Positions 16,515 through 24,548 of a stretch of DNA of 33,051 bases are shown here, in pieces. Every line of letters begins with the position of its first letter. Position 1 is the first letter of the stretch. A model generated the notes under the pieces. The model made no database searches. It was not told the DNA's origin and worked only from the letters and a program-made list of their open reading frames with translations. Both the position numbers and the translations under genes were made by a program. Source of the DNA: Parvularculaceae bacterium (GTDB lineage Bacteria; Pseudomonadota; Alphaproteobacteria; Caulobacterales; Parvularculaceae); NCBI GenBank assembly GCA_013215175.1, contig JABSRH010000009.1:1-33051 (forward strand), in the 5' to 3' direction.

Positions 16515-19500
16515 ATGAGTAGAGAAACAAAGATCAGGGGGCTGAAGGCCTCACTGGCACTGCTGACAGGCGTATCCTCGCTTGCCATGGTGCAACCAGC
16601 CTTTGCGCAGCAGATCACAGAGGACGAAGACGGCGACGTCATCGTTGTCCGCGGTATTGCGCAGTCACTCGCTGCTTCGTCGGATATCAAGCGTCGTAGC
16701 CAAGGTGTGGTTGACGCTCTGTCTGCTGAAGACATTGGTGACTTCCCTGATACCAACCTCGCGGAATCCCTCCAGCGGGTAACGGGTGTCTCGATTGACC
16801 GCCGGAACGGCGAAGGCTCGACCGTCACGGTTCGTGGCTTCGGTCCGGGCTTCAACTTGGTCCTGCTCAATGGGCGCCAGATGCCAACCGCCTTCATTGG
16901 CGATGGCAACGATGCTGCATCGCGTAGTTTCGATTTCGGCAACCTTGCTTCTGAAGGCATTGCATCGGTTGAGATCTACAAATCGGGTCGCGCAGATCTG
17001 CCTACCGGTGGTATTGGTTCGACACTGAACATCAAGACCGCACGTCCGCTGGATGCGCCAGGTCTTCGCTTCTCAGCGGGTGTGAAGGGCGTTCTCGATA
17101 AATCGAACACCACGCTCGGCGAGGAAAACCTCACGCCAGAGATCTCTGCGATCTTCTCAAACACCTTCGCTGACAACAAGTTCGGCGTCGCTTTGATCGG
17201 CAGCTACCAAGATCGTGAGAGCGGTTTTGCACAATTCGGTACCTCGAGCGGTTGGCGCGGCGCCTATCGCGGCGATGAAGCAAACTGGGGTACGCTTCCA
17301 CCAGCCGACAGCGGTCGTGTCACGAACCGTCCTGGTCCTGATGACATCTACTCGGTTCCGCAGAACGGTAACTATGCACTGACGCAAATCCGTCGTGAGC
17401 GTACGAACGGTCAACTCGTTCTCCAGGCTCGCCCAACCGACCGGATCGAGTCCACACTCGACTTCTTCTACTCTGAGAACAAGATTTCCGATCAGACGTC
17501 GGACATGTCCGTCTGGTTCAACCACGGCAACACGACGAGTGCGTGGGGCGATGGTCCGATTTCGGATATTCAGTTCTACAACGAAGTGTTCGATCCTGCG
17601 TTCCCATCCGACCTCTCGTTTGGTTCGAAGAATGTGGCGATCGTCAGCGAAAACCACTCCGTTGGTTTGAACGTTGAGTACGAGGTCACCGACCGGCTGA
17701 CCCTGACCGTGGATGCCCATAGCTCGTCAGCGGAATCGGTGCCTGATAGCCCGTTCGGCAGCAACGGCGTTGTGTCGACGGCTGGCTTCTATCTGGCAAG
17801 CCAAGGCCTGGATTTCACAACAGATCTGCCAACACTGTCGCTAGGCTTCGTTGATGGTGTTTCTGATATCGACCCATCTCGGATGCTTGGTACGGGTTCG
17901 ACCTTCCAAGCCGCAACAATCCGTACGGAGATTGATCAGCTTCAACTGTTCGGCTCGTACTCGTTCGATAACTTCATCAAGAGCATCGATTTCGGTGCGT
18001 CTTTGACGAAGAACGACTATCGTTCGACGTTCTCGAACAACCAGCGCGACAGCTGGGGCGGTGTTGGTTCGCCTGATGATTATCCAGATGACATCTGGCA
18101 GCGTGCCAACCTCGCGAGCAACTTCGATCAGCTTTCGGGCTATCGCGACACGTTCCAAGAGTTCTTCGTTGTCGATTTCGATCGCTTGATTGACATTCTG
18201 GACACCGACTTTGGCGGCCAAAGTGCTGTTTGCGGTGGCGACGGCGTGTGTACGGCTGATCTGGTTCAAGTTGACCGCCGTACCGAGGAAGAAACGCTTG
18301 CAGCCTTCATCGAGGTGAATACGGACTTTGAGATCGGCACCATGCCAACCTCGATCAATGTTGGTCTCCGGTATGAACAAACCGACGTCATGTCGGACGC
18401 GCTTGTTCCGTTCCCAACCGGCACGGCATGGGTTGCTGCCAATGAGCTTAGCTTGTTGGGCGTCAATGACCCCGCCAACCGCGACTTCACTTCACTCGAA
18501 GGCGACTACGACTACTTCTTGCCGGCGATCGATTTCCAAGTGCAGCCAACGGACGAATTGGTGCTCCGGGCGTCGTACAGTCACACGATGACGCGTCCTG
18601 ACTATGCGTCCATCCAAGGTGGCCAGACCGTAGCGCAGCTCTTCCGTGTTGATGGTGGCGATGGTAACTCGGGTAACCCCGACTTGCTGCCGTTCTTGTC
18701 GCGGAACATCGATTTGTCTGCTGAGTACTACTATGGTGAAGGCAGCTACTTCTCAGCCGGGTATTACTACAAAGAGGTTGAGAACTTCATTGGCCGTCAA
18801 GTCACTGAGGGTGTGACGCCGTTCGATGTTGTCACGCCAATTGGTGGTCAACGGTATAATGATGCCGTGGCAGCCTTGGGCGGTTCGATGGACTCCGATG
18901 CGATCCGTCAGTACATCTTTGCGAACGCTGATCCGTCGACGTTTGAGATCTTCTTCGTGAACCCTGCTGACGGCTTCGTCACCGGTAACATCTTCGGTGT
19001 GCCTGGTGAGGATCCAACGGTTCCATTCCGTATTTCACAGCCCGTGAACTCGGATGAGACCAAGTCGGTTGATGGTTGGGAGTTTGCTTGGCAGCACCTG
19101 CTCGGCGACACAGGTTTCGGCTGGATTTTGAACTACACGATCGTCGATGGCGACGTGACGTTCGATAACAATGTCGTACCGTCAGATGGCACCGTCCAGG
19201 AGCCGCTGCTCGGCCTCAGCGACAGCTACAACATCCAGGCGTTCTACGACAAAAACGGCTTCCAGGCCCGTCTTGCCTACAACTGGCGTGATCAGTTCCT
19301 GACATCGGCCGTGGGTGTGAACGGTATTCCGGACAACCCACTCTACGTCGAAGAGTTCGGTCAGCTCGATTTCAACGCGAGCTACGATGTGAACGACAGC
19401 CTCACGGTCTTTGTCGAGGGCATCAACGTTCTGGACGAAACCCGTTCGGTTGTTGGTCGCAGCTCTGCGTACCTCAACTTCGTCACGCAAACCGGTCCTC

Positions 19501-19532
19501 GGTACCAGTTTGGTGCACGTTACCGCTTCTGA
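16515..19532 (+). CDS. TonB-dependent receptor (Xanthomonas/Caulobacter carbohydrate class)
   Basis: The protein has 1005 residues. A signal peptide (1-32, ending FAQ) is followed by a TonB-box-like segment DVIVVRGI (41-48). The plug domain includes FPDTNLAESLQRVTGVSI and VTVRGFGP..NLVLLNGRQMP. A 22-strand barrel ends in QFGARYRF with terminal phenylalanine. The plug wording is that of the large TonB-Xanth-Caul group, many of which import oligosaccharides. A loop with CGGDGVC could be a surface disulfide. AGGGAGGG lies a few bases before the ATG. With GH16 and GH3 upstream, the ligand is probably a beta-glucan oligosaccharide; that is inference. Confidence 0.94.
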   Translation: MSRETKIRGLKASLALLTGVSSLAMVQPAFAQQITEDEDGDVIVVRGIAQSLAASSDIKRRSQGVVDALSAEDIGDFPDTNLAESLQRVTGVSIDRRNGEGSTVTVRGFGPGFNLVLLNGRQMPTAFIGDGNDAASRSFDFGNLASEGIASVEIYKSGRADLPTGGIGSTLNIKTARPLDAPGLRFSAGVKGVLDKSNTTLGEENLTPEISAIFSNTFADNKFGVALIGSYQDRESGFAQFGTSSGWRGAYRGDEANWGTLPPADSGRVTNRPGPDDIYSVPQNGNYALTQIRRERTNGQLVLQARPTDRIESTLDFFYSENKISDQTSDMSVWFNHGNTTSAWGDGPISDIQFYNEVFDPAFPSDLSFGSKNVAIVSENHSVGLNVEYEVTDRLTLTVDAHSSSAESVPDSPFGSNGVVSTAGFYLASQGLDFTTDLPTLSLGFVDGVSDIDPSRMLGTGSTFQAATIRTEIDQLQLFGSYSFDNFIKSIDFGASLTKNDYRSTFSNNQRDSWGGVGSPDDYPDDIWQRANLASNFDQLSGYRDTFQEFFVVDFDRLIDILDTDFGGQSAVCGGDGVCTADLVQVDRRTEEETLAAFIEVNTDFEIGTMPTSINVGLRYEQTDVMSDALVPFPTGTAWVAANELSLLGVNDPANRDFTSLEGDYDYFLPAIDFQVQPTDELVLRASYSHTMTRPDYASIQGGQTVAQLFRVDGGDGNSGNPDLLPFLSRNIDLSAEYYYGEGSYFSAGYYYKEVENFIGRQVTEGVTPFDVVTPIGGQRYNDAVAALGGSMDSDAIRQYIFANADPSTFEIFFVNPADGFVTGNIFGVPGEDPTVPFRISQPVNSDETKSVDGWEFAWQHLLGDTGFGWILNYTIVDGDVTFDNNVVPSDGTVQEPLLGLSDSYNIQAFYDKNGFQARLAYNWRDQFLTSAVGVNGIPDNPLYVEEFGQLDFNASYDVNDSLTVFVEGINVLDETRSVVGRSSAYLNFVTQTGPRYQFGARYRF

Positions 19533-19545
19533 TCAGGCGGTTAGG

Positions 19546-19575
19546 CGGCGGTTTCTCCCTCCTGAACCGCCGTTT
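19546..19575 (+). terminator. Hairpin after the TonB receptor gene
   Basis: CGGCGGTT (19546-19553) pairs perfectly with AACCGCCG (19565-19572), loop 11 bases, followed by TTT. It lies 13 bases after the receptor stop. The short T-run suggests a partial terminator that lowers but may not abolish transcription into the halogenase gene. Confidence 0.6.
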
Positions 19576-19597
19576 CATGGCTGAAGTGCACAGGATG

Positions 19598-19625
19598 CCA
19601 CGCCCACTTTTTGCAGTGGGTGTGG
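19598..19625 (+). promoter_or_regulatory. Second strong dyad upstream of the first halogenase gene
   Basis: CCACGCCCACT (19598-19608) is complementary to AGTGGGTGTGG (19615-19625) over 11 positions with one G-T pair, loop TTTTGC. It lies 45 bases before the GTG start at 19671 and just after the receptor terminator-like hairpin. It could be an operator, an attenuator or an RNA-processing site. TATTCT follows at 19626 and may be part of a promoter. The role is not determinable by reading. Confidence 0.5.
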
Positions 19626-19670
19626 TATTCTACTTTTAGAGACCAAAAAGTGCGTGCGGAGTAGTCATCA

Positions 19671-21230
19671 GTGAACAACGACCGACCAGTCAAAAGCGTT
19701 GTGATCGTAGGCGGAGGGACAGCCGGTTGGTTAACCGCGTCCATTCTGGCGGCCGATCATTGTGCGGCGCACCCTGACGGTTTGCAGGTAACGGTCATTG
19801 AGTCCGCTCGCGTCCCGATCTTGGGAGTCGGCGAGGGCACCTGGCCCTCCATGCGTGACACCCTCCGGCGCATTGGCATCAGCGAGACGACCTTTGTGCG
19901 TCGATGCAATGCCGCTTTCAAACAAGGCTCACGCTTCAACGGCTGGAAAGATGGTTCGCCGTCAGATTTTTATTTCCATCCGTTCGAAGCACCACCGAGC
20001 CAGGATGATGTCGACGCGCTGACCTTATGGCGATCATCCTCGGGCCTGTCCTTCGCCGACGCAGTGTGTCATCAGCCTGCTGTGTGTTTGGCAGGCCTTG
20101 CCCCGAAACAAGCCGGGACACCGGAATATGCGGCGGTCGCGAACTACGCCTACCATCTTGATGCTCCGGCCTTTGCTGAGCTCCTCGCGGAGAACGCGCG
20201 CGATAAGCTTGGCGTGAGGCATGTGGTGGACGACGTGGTCAGGGCAACGAAAGATGCCAATGGCCTTCTGGGTTCCGTAGAGACGTCTGAGAACGGATCG
20301 ATTGCCGCCGACCTCTTTATCGATTGCTCTGGTAGTCGCGCTTTGCTGATCGGCGATGAGATGGGCGCCGGGTTCACGGATGTGTCCGACGTCCTGTTCA
20401 ATGATCGCGCCTTGGCTATCCACGTTCCGTATAGACACGACAGTGAGGCCATTGCGTCTGAAACCCACGGCACCGCGATGGAAGCTGGATGGGTGTGGGA
20501 TATCGGTCTTCAGAACCGTCGAGGTGTTGGCTACGTCCACTCGTCCAACCACACGACTGAGGACGAGGCGCGCGCAAGCTTGGGACGCTATCTTCAGGCC
20601 TCGCCATCGGGACAGGCCGTCTCCGCCGATGATGCTCGCTTGATTAAGTTCCAGTCGGCATACAGACCAACGCCGTGGGTGAGCAATGTCGTTGGCGTCG
20701 GTATGTCCGCAGGCTTCGTTGAGCCGCTGGAGGCATCGGCTATCGTGATGATCGAACTGGCCGCCACGATGATCAGTGATATCCTGCCGCCGCAGCTTTC
20801 TGCCATGCCTGGTGCTTCTCGTCGCTTCAACGAGCGTTTCTCTTATCGCTGGGCGCGGATCGTTGATTTTCTCAAGGCGCATTACATTTTCAGCCAACGG
20901 ACCGAACCTTACTGGCAAGCTCATCGCGATCGCTCCACTTGGCCCGATCGCCTGGTGGAGTTGGTTGATCGTTGGGCGGTGGAGCCGCCAAACCGCAGCG
21001 ATTTTCCTCAGATCCAGGAGATCTTTCCCGCGGCTAGTTACGCCTACGTGTTGTACGGCATGGGCTTCGAGACCGTGCCAGCGCCCAACCGACGCCGCAG
21101 GGATTTGCCAGATTTCTTGTCTCAGCACGCGCAAGCCATTAGAACAAAGGCTCAGCGGTTTTCGCAAGGTCTTCCGACAAACCGTGATCTGATTAACCAT
21201 ATTCTGACCACCGGTTTGACCAAGGTCTAA
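19671..21230 (+). CDS. Flavin-dependent tryptophan halogenase family protein (first copy)
   Basis: The protein has 519 residues and a GTG start with GGAG upstream. It contains a Rossmann FAD motif GGGTAGW (14-20), a second flavin-contact segment GVGEGTWP (52-59), catalytic-type lysine K84 in AAFKQGSRF, and GFVEPLEASAI near 349-358. These are the marks of flavin-dependent halogenases, which form hypohalous acid and use the lysine to chlorinate or brominate indoles. The second motif, normally WxWxIP, reads WVWDIG here (274-279), so the proline is replaced. No partner flavin reductase gene is nearby. Genes of this type next to TonB receptors have unknown natural substrates; halogenation is possible, not shown. 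Confidence 0.85.
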   Translation: MNNDRPVKSVVIVGGGTAGWLTASILAADHCAAHPDGLQVTVIESARVPILGVGEGTWPSMRDTLRRIGISETTFVRRCNAAFKQGSRFNGWKDGSPSDFYFHPFEAPPSQDDVDALTLWRSSSGLSFADAVCHQPAVCLAGLAPKQAGTPEYAAVANYAYHLDAPAFAELLAENARDKLGVRHVVDDVVRATKDANGLLGSVETSENGSIAADLFIDCSGSRALLIGDEMGAGFTDVSDVLFNDRALAIHVPYRHDSEAIASETHGTAMEAGWVWDIGLQNRRGVGYVHSSNHTTEDEARASLGRYLQASPSGQAVSADDARLIKFQSAYRPTPWVSNVVGVGMSAGFVEPLEASAIVMIELAATMISDILPPQLSAMPGASRRFNERFSYRWARIVDFLKAHYIFSQRTEPYWQAHRDRSTWPDRLVELVDRWAVEPPNRSDFPQIQEIFPAASYAYVLYGMGFETVPAPNRRRRDLPDFLSQHAQAIRTKAQRFSQGLPTNRDLINHILTTGLTKV

Positions 21231-21243
21231 GGAGGAACTTCCC

Positions 21244-21969
21244 ATGGCGCGCCATGCTCAAGTGAATTTCATTGAACATCCAAAGCTTCGTGTCCGGACG
21301 GAGCGCAGCGCGCTTCTTGGCGACAGCATGATGGCCTGTCCGGTGTTTCCGCACGAGTTCCGCGAGCTGCAGGCGTCCTATCCCGTGGTGTTCACCAAGG
21401 AAGACAAGTCTGGCCTCTTCCGGCCTATGGCGCTTTTTGGCCTCGAGCGGAACGAGAACGTCTTCCTCGACGGTGATCATTGGGATGCAACCTATCTGCC
21501 GCTAGCCTTGCGAATCCAGCCGTTTCTTATCGGGTTGCGGGGTGTCGAGGGCGAGGAGCCAACGCCCGAAGTCCATATCAATCTCGAGCATCCGCGCGTA
21601 AGCGAAACTGAAGGCGAAGCCTTATTCACCGAAACAGGTGAGCACACTGAGTTCCTGAAGTCGATCGCCGAGCTACTGGCCGAAGTCCACGGCGCCGAAG
21701 GCAACGTCGTTGCGTTCTCCGCGATGCTCAACGAGTTGGATCTTCTGGAACCCTTCAGTCTCGATGTCACCCTAGAGAATGGAACCGTCGGTAAGCTGAC
21801 GGGATTCTACACGATTAAAGAAGAGCGTCTCTACGCTCTTAACGGTGAAGAGCTAGAACGTCTGCAAAAGGCTCAGATGCTGCAGGCCATCTTCATGTCC
21901 GTGGCCTCGATCTCGCAATTCTTGGGGGTCATCTCGCGCAAGAACAAACGATTGCTGGCGAGCATCTAA
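21244..21969 (+). CDS. SapC family protein
   Basis: The protein has 241 residues with no signal peptide or transmembrane helix. It contains FPHEFRELQASYPVVFTKE, GLERNENVFLDG and YLPLALRIQPFLIG, the conserved core of the SapC family (named after a Campylobacter surface-layer gene; molecular function unknown). In many TonB-receptor loci SapC-type genes lie beside tryptophan halogenase genes, as here. GGAGG lies 9 bases before the ATG. It starts 13 bases after the halogenase stop and ends 1 base before the cupin gene, so it is an operon member. Perhaps a partner or scaffold for the halogenases. Confidence 0.88.
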   Translation: MARHAQVNFIEHPKLRVRTERSALLGDSMMACPVFPHEFRELQASYPVVFTKEDKSGLFRPMALFGLERNENVFLDGDHWDATYLPLALRIQPFLIGLRGVEGEEPTPEVHINLEHPRVSETEGEALFTETGEHTEFLKSIAELLAEVHGAEGNVVAFSAMLNELDLLEPFSLDVTLENGTVGKLTGFYTIKEERLYALNGEELERLQKAQMLQAIFMSVASISQFLGVISRKNKRLLASI

Positions 21970-21970
21970 C

Positions 21971-23008
21971 GTGAGTTTTTTGCCGTTTCATACGCATCTT
22001 CCAGAGCCTCAGCCAGTCGCTATTGGTGATTTCGGAGCTGGCGGCGCCATTCCGGAAGAGGTGGTCGAACGGCAAGAGCCCATTATTCTCAAAGGCTTCG
22101 TGAGCCATTGGCCGATGGTTGACGCGGCGCGTAACGGCGCCCGGGCCTTTCACGATTATCTCTCAGCATTTGATCAGGGTGCCATCGTCCCGATTGCAGC
22201 TGGCTCGCCAGCATTGGGAGGGAGGCTTTTCTATAACAAGGCCTTCAATGGTCTCAATGCGGAGCAAGGAAGTGCTCGGCTGGGTGAAGTTCTTGCGCGC
22301 ATCGCCGCCGCGGCTGAGGCCGACGAGTCGCCGCTCATTTATCTCGCATCTGCTGAGATCGACCAAGTGCTCCCTGGCTTGCACGCTTCCAATTTCGTTC
22401 CGTTCGGGGAGCATAACCCTCGGGCAAGTGTCTGGATCGGTAGCCGAACCCGGATAGCGGCGCATAACGACCTTCCGCGAAACCTCGCGTGCGTTGCGAG
22501 CGGTCGGCGCCGTTTCACGCTGTTTCCGCCCTCCCAGACGCCGAACCTCTATGTGGGTCCCTTTGAGGTCACGCCGGCTGGACGCCCGATTAGCCTCGTG
22601 GATTTCGCTGCGCCTGACCTTCAGCGTTATCCTCAGTTCAAGGACGCTATGGCCACCGCTTTGTATGCGGACCTTGGGCCAGGAGATGCACTCTTTATAC
22701 CGTCCATGTGGTGGCATCACGTTGAGGCCGAGGCAGGTTTTAACTTGCTCCTCAATTATTGGTGGCGGCCAGCGCCACTTCATCTGGGTACACCGCAAGA
22801 CGTGTTGAACCATGCCATGATGACGCTTCGCGGCCTGCCAGAAGGTGAGCGCGAAATCTGGCGCGATCTTTTCGACCACTACGTTTGGGCGGGGGATGCC
22901 GGCCAGGGCGACCATGTGCCAGATCATGCGCGCGGATTGTTGGCGCCAGTAGATGAAAAAATTGCCGAACGAACAAGGGCCTACCTTGTCAGCCGGCTTG
23001 AGCGTTGA
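21971..23008 (+). CDS. Cupin-like (FIH/JmjC-type) putative Fe(II)/2-oxoglutarate oxygenase
   Basis: The protein has 345 residues. The Cupin_8 signature is visible: metal-binding H165 and D167 in AAHNDLPRNLACV, SGRRRFTLFPP (177-187), and the third histidine in PSMWWHHV (H249 or H250). The HxD...H triad is that of factor-inhibiting-HIF-like oxygenases that hydroxylate protein or small-molecule substrates. GTG start at 21971, one base after the SapC stop, implies translational coupling; no separate ribosome site is obvious. Its place between SapC and a second halogenase suggests joint action on one substrate. Confidence 0.85.
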   Translation: MSFLPFHTHLPEPQPVAIGDFGAGGAIPEEVVERQEPIILKGFVSHWPMVDAARNGARAFHDYLSAFDQGAIVPIAAGSPALGGRLFYNKAFNGLNAEQGSARLGEVLARIAAAAEADESPLIYLASAEIDQVLPGLHASNFVPFGEHNPRASVWIGSRTRIAAHNDLPRNLACVASGRRRFTLFPPSQTPNLYVGPFEVTPAGRPISLVDFAAPDLQRYPQFKDAMATALYADLGPGDALFIPSMWWHHVEAEAGFNLLLNYWWRPAPLHLGTPQDVLNHAMMTLRGLPEGEREIWRDLFDHYVWAGDAGQGDHVPDHARGLLAPVDEKIAERTRAYLVSRLER

Positions 23009-23021
23009 GGAGTTAGGGGAC

Positions 23022-24500
23022 GTGGACAGTAAGCCAAAGACGAAGGTCGTTATCGCAGGCGGCGGAACAGCGGGCTGGATGGCAGCGGCCGCCATCGGAC
23101 GGACGCTCGGCAATGTAGTCGATTGTACACTGATTGAATCAGATGCTATTGGTACCGTAGGTGTTGGCGAAGCGACGATCCCCACGCTCCTAACCTATAG
23201 CCGTTTGCTAGGCATCGACGAAGCCGAATTCATGAAGGCTGTCTCAGGCACCTTCAAGCTCGGTATTTCGTTCGAGAATTGGACGGATGTGGGGCATCGA
23301 TACATCCATTCGTTCGGGATCACGGGCCAAGACCACTGGTCAGCTGGCTTCCAGCATTTTTGGAAACGTGGCAGAGTTATGGGGCAGGCCGAGGAATTTG
23401 GCGACTATTGCCTGGAGCTCGTGGCGGCCGAACGAAACCGCTTCGCCCATCTACCCAACCTCGGCCTCAACTACGCCTACCACATTGATTCGTCAGCCTT
23501 CGCGACGTTTTTGCGGACGATGGCGGAAAGGCATGGCGTTAAGCGTAAAGAGGGCAAAATTGCTGAGGTGCGTCGCGCGCCCAATGGTGATCTCTCCAGC
23601 ATTTTGATCGACGATGGCACTGAGCTGGAGGGCGAATTGTTCATCGACTGCACAGGCTTCCGTGCATTGCTGATGGGCGAGACCTTAGGTGTTGGTTACG
23701 ATGATTGGACCCATTGGTTGCCGTGTGATCGTGCCATCGCTGTACAGACTGAGTCGGTCCGTGAACCGGTGCCCTATACCCGCGCAATTGCTCATGATGC
23801 AGGTTGGCGCTGGCAGATTCCTCTGCAGCACCGCACGGGCAACGGCGTTGTCTTCTCAAGTCGATACATGAGCGAAGATCAGGGTATGGACCACCTGCTG
23901 TCGAGCGTTGACGGTAAGACGGTGTCCGACCCCCGTGTCATTCATTTCCGTACAGGGACAAGGCGCTCCCATTGGCATCGCAATTGTGTGGCCGTCGGCC
24001 TGTCGTCCGGCTTTATCGAGCCGTTGGAATCCACCAGCATTCACCTCATCCAGCGGTCAATCATCCGCCTCATTCGAATGTTCCCTCAGAACGGAATCAG
24101 CGAGACCGATCGCGATGAGTTCAACGCCCAGACATTTTATGAGCTTGAACACATTCGAGATTTCATCATCTTACACTACAACCTCACCAACAGGACCGAC
24201 ACGGAATTTTGGCGTCACGTCCGATCGATGGATGTGCCGGAATCTCTCACCCATCGCCTCGACATGTTCCGCGAGACGGGCCGGGTGTTCCGCGAGAACG
24301 ACCAGCTTTTTGCGGAAAACTCCTGGACGCAGGTCATGCTGGGGCAAGGCCTCGAGCCTCAGTCTTATCATCCGATGGCCGACCAAATGGATGACGATGA
24401 GTTGGTGCGATTGCTCGCTCACATTCGCGAAAACGTGGAGAAGACTGTCGCGGCTCTTCCCAGCCACAAAAGCTATATCGATAGTTTCTGCGCGATCTAA
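23022..24500 (+). CDS. Flavin-dependent tryptophan halogenase family protein (second copy)
   Basis: The protein has 492 residues from GTG 23022. The FAD motif GGGTAGW is at 13-19, and GVGEATIPT follows at 47-55. The catalytic-type lysine is K79 (GTFKLGISFENW), the same number as in PrnA and RebH. WRWQIP (262-267) is the full canonical WxWxIP motif, and SGFIEPLESTSI is present. All expected halogenase motifs are intact. An in-frame ATG at 22953 would overlap the cupin gene by 56 bases; GTG is preferred because GAGGAG lies 9 bases before it. Sequence differs widely from the first copy, so it is not a recent duplication. It ends 4 bases before a strong hairpin terminator. Confidence 0.9.
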   Translation: MDSKPKTKVVIAGGGTAGWMAAAAIGRTLGNVVDCTLIESDAIGTVGVGEATIPTLLTYSRLLGIDEAEFMKAVSGTFKLGISFENWTDVGHRYIHSFGITGQDHWSAGFQHFWKRGRVMGQAEEFGDYCLELVAAERNRFAHLPNLGLNYAYHIDSSAFATFLRTMAERHGVKRKEGKIAEVRRAPNGDLSSILIDDGTELEGELFIDCTGFRALLMGETLGVGYDDWTHWLPCDRAIAVQTESVREPVPYTRAIAHDAGWRWQIPLQHRTGNGVVFSSRYMSEDQGMDHLLSSVDGKTVSDPRVIHFRTGTRRSHWHRNCVAVGLSSGFIEPLESTSIHLIQRSIIRLIRMFPQNGISETDRDEFNAQTFYELEHIRDFIILHYNLTNRTDTEFWRHVRSMDVPESLTHRLDMFRETGRVFRENDQLFAENSWTQVMLGQGLEPQSYHPMADQMDDDELVRLLAHIRENVEKTVAALPSHKSYIDSFCAI

Positions 24501-24504
24501 AGTG

Positions 24505-24536
24505 CACCCCTGCGCAAGATGACTTGCGCAGGGGTG
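24505..24536. terminator. Strong hairpin between convergent genes
   Basis: CACCCCTGCGCAAG (24505-24518) pairs perfectly over 14 bases with 24523-24536 around loop ATGA. It lies between the second halogenase stop (24500) and the stop of the convergent BNR-repeat gene (24549), so it can terminate both. T-runs are short on both sides (TTT on the minus strand side). Confidence 0.8.
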
Positions 24537-24548
24537 ATATAACCTGGC

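Noticed and set aside
20034-21245. Open frame of 403 codons on the minus strand opposite the first halogenase
   Set aside because: No recognisable domain, and the plus strand carries all halogenase motifs; it is an antisense shadow frame.
22163-23185. Open frame of 340 codons on the minus strand opposite the cupin gene
   Set aside because: Low-complexity, unlike any family I know, and wholly opposite well-supported genes.
19671-24500. Halogenated natural-product (antibiotic) biosynthesis cluster
   Set aside because: No NRPS, PKS, carrier protein or tailoring genes are nearby; the context is a TonB/glycoside hydrolase locus.
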